Source: Syntrophomonadaceae bacterium
GTDB taxonomy: Bacteria; Bacillota_D; Dethiobacteria; DTU022
Assembly: GCA_003562605.1 (NCBI GenBank)
Contig: PWUG01000116.1
Location: forward strand, 1-8,913
Reading direction: 5' to 3'
Length of the DNA: 8,913 nucleotides
Shown in pieces: positions 5,782 through 8,913 of this stretch. A model generated the notes under the pieces. The model was not told the DNA's origin. It ran no database searches and saw only the letters and a list, made by a program, of their open reading frames with translations. A program made the position numbers and the translations under genes. Positions within the stretch are counted from its first letter, which is position 1. Every line of letters starts with the position of its first letter.

Positions 5782-7256
5782 CGAGACTGATCGAGGGGGC
5801 TTTGGCCCCCTTGAAATCAAAAAGAATAAGAGTTGATACATGCAAGCTGTTCGGGTTTAAGTGTGCCAAACTTGATACTGATAACCATCTCTATATAGCA
5901 GAGTACCGAGATGTTTATGGTCAAGTGCAGTGCCAAAGGATCACCAAAATTGAACAACAGTTCACATATTGGAATGGCCCTTGGACAGGTGCTCAACTAT
6001 TTGGACAACATCACTGCCAGGAACGCTCAAAGAGGCTTGTCATAGCCAAGAATGAGATAGATGCCATGACCATATCCCAGGCATTCAACAACAGTTGGCC
6101 CGTGGTTGCGATACCAGGGTATGAGAACGCCTTGCCTATGTTAAAACGTAATCTGGAATGGTTGAACTCTCATCATGAAATAGTCCTGGCCTTCGACTCA
6201 ACCGATGCAGGACGTCAAGCTGTGGATGATGTGGGTTCTTTATTCCCACCCGGTAAAGTCAAGATCATGAGATACAAGGAGTTCCATGATGCCTCCGAGA
6301 TGCTTATGGAAAATGCGGGGGATACCATCGCACAGTGTGTCTTTCAAGCTAAAGAGTTCAGACCTGATGGTATTGTCATGGGTTCGGAGTTATGGGACGA
6401 CATCATTGCCCCACCACCTGCAGGCTTGGAGATACCTTATCCGGATCTTAACCGAAGACTGAAGGGACTGAGACAAGGTAGGATCTATCTACTGACAGCC
6501 GGGTCCGGTTTAGGCAAGTCCACCCTGGCCCATGAGTTAGGCTATCACATGTTAACCGAGCACAACCAAAAGATCGGGATCTTTGCTTTAGAAGAACCAC
6601 GTAAGAGATTGGCTGAACGTTATATAAGCTTTGCCCTCAACCGTCCTATCCATCTGGACCGGACAGGCGTGACTGATGAAGAGCTACGCCAAGCCTATGA
6701 CAGGACCATCAATAATGACAACTTTGCCCTATATGACCACCGAGGGTCAAAGGATATTGATTCTATTTTAGCCAAGGTCCGCTTCATGGCAGTAGGATTA
6801 AGTAGACAATGGATCATCTTCGACCATATAAGCATTGTGGTCAGTGGTCTTGACGAGATTGGAGAGTCCGAGCGTAAGACGATTGACAGGCTTATGACTG
6901 GCTTGTCCTCTATGGTTGAGGAACTGAACATAGGGTTCATTGCAGTGGTCCACCTGAAACGGAAAGGAGATAAAGGGAAGAGTTACAACGAGGGGAAAGC
7001 CGTATCCTTATCAGATTTAAGAGGGTCCGGCGGTTTGGAGCAACTGTCCCATGCTGTCGTTTCGATGGAACGTAATCAACAAGACGAAGAGTTAAAGAAC
7101 TACTCCAAGTTAAGACTTCTGAAGGACAGAGACGCAGGGGATACAGGCGAGTCTGACATTCTTCAATACCATACGGATACCGGACGGCTGACAGCCTGCC
7201 AGATCAACCCCTTTGAGCAGCAGAACTTTCAACAATACGAAGGAGAAGAATTTTAA
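5778..7256 (+). CDS. gp4-like replicative helicase with degenerate primase (TOPRIM) domain and no zinc domain
   Basis: 492 residues, close to the short T7 form gp4B (503), not gp4A (566). The N-terminal part (about 1-195) aligns with the T7 primase domain, but TEGEID is AKNEID here (Lys91 where T7 has Glu157) and FDMDEAGR is FDSTDAGR (Thr142 where T7 has Asp209). Glu93, Asp95, Asp140 and Asp171 remain. No zinc-binding CxxC domain precedes it, and endonuclease I occupies the upstream DNA. The RecA-like helicase part is intact: Walker A GSGLGKST (242-249), Glu272-Glu273, Walker B IIFDHISIVV with Asp349, VVHLK with His392, DLRGSG and Arg451 as probable arginine finger. It ends EGEEF; T7 gp4 also ends in an acidic, Phe-terminated tail that binds the polymerase. 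A 5'-3' ring helicase is certain; priming activity is doubtful. AGAGGT (5765-5770) and an ATGA overlap set the start. Confidence 0.95.
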   Translation: MTRLIEGALAPLKSKRIRVDTCKLFGFKCAKLDTDNHLYIAEYRDVYGQVQCQRITKIEQQFTYWNGPWTGAQLFGQHHCQERSKRLVIAKNEIDAMTISQAFNNSWPVVAIPGYENALPMLKRNLEWLNSHHEIVLAFDSTDAGRQAVDDVGSLFPPGKVKIMRYKEFHDASEMLMENAGDTIAQCVFQAKEFRPDGIVMGSELWDDIIAPPPAGLEIPYPDLNRRLKGLRQGRIYLLTAGSGLGKSTLAHELGYHMLTEHNQKIGIFALEEPRKRLAERYISFALNRPIHLDRTGVTDEELRQAYDRTINNDNFALYDHRGSKDIDSILAKVRFMAVGLSRQWIIFDHISIVVSGLDEIGESERKTIDRLMTGLSSMVEELNIGFIAVVHLKRKGDKGKSYNEGKAVSLSDLRGSGGLEQLSHAVVSMERNQQDEELKNYSKLRLLKDRDAGDTGESDILQYHTDTGRLTACQINPFEQQNFQQYEGEEF

Positions 7257-7257
7257 A

Positions 7258-7377
7258 ATGAAAACACTATTTGATGACCTTGGAATATGGATCGTATTTA
7301 CCTTGTGTATCATTGGCTTGAGCTTTCTTACAGTCGTTGGCTTTGTCAAGGGGCTGTGGAAGGAGGTAACAGGATGA
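7258..7377 (+). CDS. Small single-pass membrane peptide, 39 aa
   Basis: A 39-residue frame starts 1 nt after the helicase stop, with AGGAG (7241-7245) about 12 nt upstream. Residues about 9-30 form one hydrophobic segment (LGIWIVFTLCIIGLSF onward), preceded by two Asp and followed by Lys-Gly-Leu-Trp-Lys, which favours N-out/C-in by the positive-inside rule. It overlaps the next start codon by ATGA, whose strong AGGAGGT ribosome site lies inside this gene. Family not recognised. The early/middle position argues against a classical holin but does not exclude it; a membrane-targeted host inhibitor or superinfection factor is also possible. Confidence 0.6.
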   Translation: MKTLFDDLGIWIVFTLCIIGLSFLTVVGFVKGLWKEVTG

Positions 7378-7517
7378 CAACGATAATGAAATGGATTGAG
7401 TGGCTTGATTGTGGGCCAGTTGGGAACCAATACCCAGGATATTTAATCAATCTGATGCTCCAACGTAGGGAGTCCAGATGGTACATAACAGAGAGGGAAT
7501 TATGGAAGATGAAATAA
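7374..7517 (+). CDS. Small hypothetical protein, 47 aa
   Basis: 47 residues. The start is set by AGGAGGT (7361-7367), one of the best ribosome sites in the window, 6 nt before ATG, and by the ATGA overlap with the membrane peptide; the same frame is open further upstream, but without such a site. The protein is compact, aromatic and basic: four Trp, a GNQYPGYLINLM stretch in the middle and RRESRWYITERELWKMK at the end. It has no cysteine pair, membrane segment or known motif. It overlaps the following gene. Function unknown. Confidence 0.65.
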   Translation: MTTIMKWIEWLDCGPVGNQYPGYLINLMLQRRESRWYITERELWKMK

Positions 7518-7699
7518 ACAAAATATTAGCTGAGACTGAGGAAACACTTCTTCAATTACTGGATGAGATGAAAGCACAGGTGGAAGAGTCCATCCGAGTA
7601 ACCGAAGAAATAACCAAGATGTTACAAGAACAGTCCATGCGGGCGCAGTGTAAGGCTATGTGGACAGAGTTCAAGGAGAAATATTACTTATGGAAGTGA
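7502..7699 (+). CDS. Small acidic coiled-coil protein, 65 aa
   Basis: From ATG 7502 it is 65 residues, almost entirely helical, with a heptad-like run of Leu, Ile and Met at about 5-45 (EINKILAETEETLLQLLDEM and on) and many Glu, so a short coiled coil is likely. The end (about 50-65) is more basic and aromatic. Two starts are possible: 7502 with GAGAGGGA just upstream, or 7478 with AGGGAG (7467-7472), which adds eight residues and a longer overlap with the previous gene. The shorter one is preferred for the smaller overlap, with modest confidence. It shares 10 nt with the next gene, whose AAGGAGA ribosome site lies inside it. Function unknown. Confidence 0.65.
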   Translation: MEDEINKILAETEETLLQLLDEMKAQVEESIRVTEEITKMLQEQSMRAQCKAMWTEFKEKYYLWK

Positions 7700-8214
7700 C
7701 TATAATCAAAGAAGCTGGATACGAAGAGGCTATCACTGGCCTAAGTCTATCATATAACACATCCTTTGAACGGGCAGAACGTGTGGCAAACAATCTTTTC
7801 GATAAAGAGAAGGGACACAACAAGTTTCTGGAATCCATGATGGTTTGGATAGATATAAGAGCCAAGAGGCTTTGGTGGCAACAGATGGACACCTACCGTG
7901 TAGGTATAACCAAACAATCTGAATCTACCATGCACACTTTGATGCGGAGAGGTTTTAAACCAACGGACTTTGGTGGTTCCATTTACCCCGAAGTTCTGGC
8001 TCGTCTTGAAAATGCCAGACAACAGGGCAACTTCAACGAGGTTATAGATAACCTACCTCAAAGCTACCTTCAACGTAGACTGGTCTGCACGAGTTATAAA
8101 GTATTGCGTCATATTATGGCCCAACGCCGGACGCACAAGCTACCCGACTGGCGTTACTTTATCGAGAGGATCGTTGCGCAGATCCAACATCCAGAGTTTC
8201 TCCATAATGTTTGA
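7690..8214 (+). CDS. ThyX-fold-like protein (flavin-dependent thymidylate synthase relative) with altered catalytic motif
   Basis: 174 residues from ATG 7690, chosen for AAGGAGA (7674-7680); an upstream Met at 7660 has no good site. Two blocks follow the ThyX pattern. GHNKFLES (42-49) then VWIDIRAKRLWWQQMDTYR (52-70) resembles the ThyX HxSxLEH...FTFEI...SRxxxxQxxRHR stretch. LPQSYL (122-127), a Thr, then KVLRHIMAQRRTH (137-149) and a Trp resembles LPxSTYT...RSLMNFLNLRADSHAQWEI. Arg70 would match the last Arg of RHR and Arg146 the dUMP-binding Arg174 of the Thermotoga enzyme. However, RHR reads TYR here, and the QSES serines (77, 79) do not align exactly with the activator Ser. ThyX makes dTMP from dUMP with FAD and methylenetetrahydrofolate. 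This could be a diverged enzyme acting on another pyrimidine, or a non-catalytic relative. The fold call rests on motif spacing only. Confidence 0.55.
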   Translation: MEVTIIKEAGYEEAITGLSLSYNTSFERAERVANNLFDKEKGHNKFLESMMVWIDIRAKRLWWQQMDTYRVGITKQSESTMHTLMRRGFKPTDFGGSIYPEVLARLENARQQGNFNEVIDNLPQSYLQRRLVCTSYKVLRHIMAQRRTHKLPDWRYFIERIVAQIQHPEFLHNV

Positions 8215-8524
8215 TAATTGCTGTCTGTGTCCACTGTTCGGACTGAAGGTGGACACCATTAAACAGAAGATGGGTGAGTCCTTGGAAGAAGTGGTAGCAT
8301 CCATCCAACAAGGACACATGGCAGAACTTCAAAGACTCCAAGCCAGGGTAGAAGTCCCCAAGTTTGTGTTCAGACATGACCAGATTAAAGATTGGCCTGA
8401 AGACTTACTGGAATCAATGGTTGAGGATGTTGCTGAAGGTTTAAAGAAAGAGTTGAAGCGGTATTTGAAAGAGTACCTAACCAACCCCAACGCTAAATAT
8501 GAATTTAAGGAGATACAAATATGA
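8207..8524 (+). CDS. Small hypothetical helical protein, 105 aa
   Basis: 105 residues from ATG 8207, which overlaps the preceding stop by 8 nt. No clear Shine-Dalgarno precedes it, so coupling is likely; ATG 8270 (Met22) is an alternative but also lacks a site. The N-terminus has a cysteine cluster (FDNCCLCP, residues 2-9) that would be lost with the later start. The rest is mostly helical and charged: an amphipathic helix at about 24-48, a short break (VPKFVF, 50-55), then an acidic-to-basic helix at about 64-90 (EDVAEGLKKELKRYLKEYL). No known domain recognised. It carries the TAAGGAGA ribosome site of the next gene in its last codons and overlaps it by ATGA. Confidence 0.65.
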   Translation: MFDNCCLCPLFGLKVDTIKQKMGESLEEVVASIQQGHMAELQRLQARVEVPKFVFRHDQIKDWPEDLLESMVEDVAEGLKKELKRYLKEYLTNPNAKYEFKEIQI

Positions 8525-8913
8525 TCGGACAAAGTAATCCATTATTCACGTGGTTTGGAAAAATACAGACCGAGAAGGAAAACCTCCTTGCACAAAACAG
8601 GATGTTGAAAGAGGTTATAGAAAGTAAAGAGCAGTTGGGCCAAGAGCTTGAGTATACTCGGGCGGCTTTGGAGGAAGCAATGGAAAGACAGCACGGGGAT
8701 TTCCTAAGCGACTACCTCACCTTAACTAACAACGGTATTAACGTTGAAGTTGTTGAAACACACTCACTGGAACTTGGTGAGCTGACATACAGGATCAACA
8801 TACCAAGACAGTGGATGAGAACCAGGAACCGCACAGAATACACCCCTCATATGGAACCGATGCTGAACAGGGCAGCACATGAGTTTGCCCACGTCATTAT
8901 GGACCGCCTGAGA
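8521..8913 (+). CDS. Hypothetical coiled-coil protein with HExxH string, 3' end outside window
   Basis: 131 codons are open to the window edge. The start is firm: TAAGGAGA ends 8 nt before ATG, and ATGA overlaps the previous stop. Residues about 16-60 are a charged, heptad-like helix (KIQTEKENLLAQNRMLKEVI, later QELEYTRAALEEAMERQ), a probable coiled coil. A compact part with strand-like stretches follows (about 61-98, with INVEVVET and LTYRINIP). Just before the edge, NRAAHEFAHVIM contains HEFAH (120-124), which fits the zinc-metallopeptidase HExxH pattern, but the third ligand would be outside the window and the match may be chance. The replication-module context does not point to a protease. 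Family not recognised. Confidence 0.75.
   Translation, partial: MIGQSNPLFTWFGKIQTEKENLLAQNRMLKEVIESKEQLGQELEYTRAALEEAMERQHGDFLSDYLTLTNNGINVEVVETHSLELGELTYRINIPRQWMRTRNRTEYTPHMEPMLNRAAHEFAHVIMDRLR

Noticed and set aside
1..8913. tRNA genes, CRISPR arrays, insertion sequences, attachment sites or an integrase
   Set aside because: No tRNA-like folds, spaced repeats, transposase or integrase motifs were seen; the content is that of a lytic T7-like phage segment.

Overview
The window looks like part of the genome of a T7-like podovirus (Autographiviridae type). The diagnostic core is a single-subunit RNA polymerase followed, in T7 gene order, by a gp2.5-type single-stranded DNA-binding protein, an endonuclease I (gp3-type) junction resolvase and a gp4-type helicase. 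All genes lie on the + strand, most with strong Shine-Dalgarno sequences and many with 1-40 nt overlaps. The host cannot be named from this sequence; phages of this group mostly infect Gram-negative bacteria.

Layout. (1) Positions 1-1943 form an early accessory block that looks richer in A+T than the rest: the 3' part of an amidoligase-family (COOH-NH2 ligase) gene, a class II glutamine amidotransferase carrying a C-terminal zinc ribbon, and a small unknown protein. The first two form a plausible glutamine-dependent amide-forming pair. Two long imperfect hairpins sit in the intergenic gaps, before the amidotransferase and before the RNA polymerase; RNase III-type processing sites are the likeliest explanation. 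(2) Positions 2036-4561 encode the RNA polymerase, followed by a strong intrinsic terminator. (3) At about 4627-4649 lies a T3/T7-type phage promoter whose transcript would begin with a 5' stem-loop. It opens the replication operon: SSB, endonuclease I and helicase. (4) From 7258 to the end runs a tightly overlapping train of small genes: a one-helix membrane peptide, two small unknown proteins, a ThyX-fold-like protein with an altered catalytic motif, another small helical protein, and a 3'-truncated coiled-coil protein with an HExxH string.

How it fits together. Host polymerase would transcribe the early block up to the terminator. The phage polymerase would then recognise the CCCTCACTATAG-type promoter; its specificity loop carries the T3-like Asp expected to read C at -11/-10, so enzyme and promoter match inside the window. 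The most unusual points are the amidoligase/amidotransferase cassette, the gp4-like protein that lacks the zinc domain and two TOPRIM acidic residues (a Twinkle-like, probably primase-dead helicase), and the diverged ThyX-like protein.
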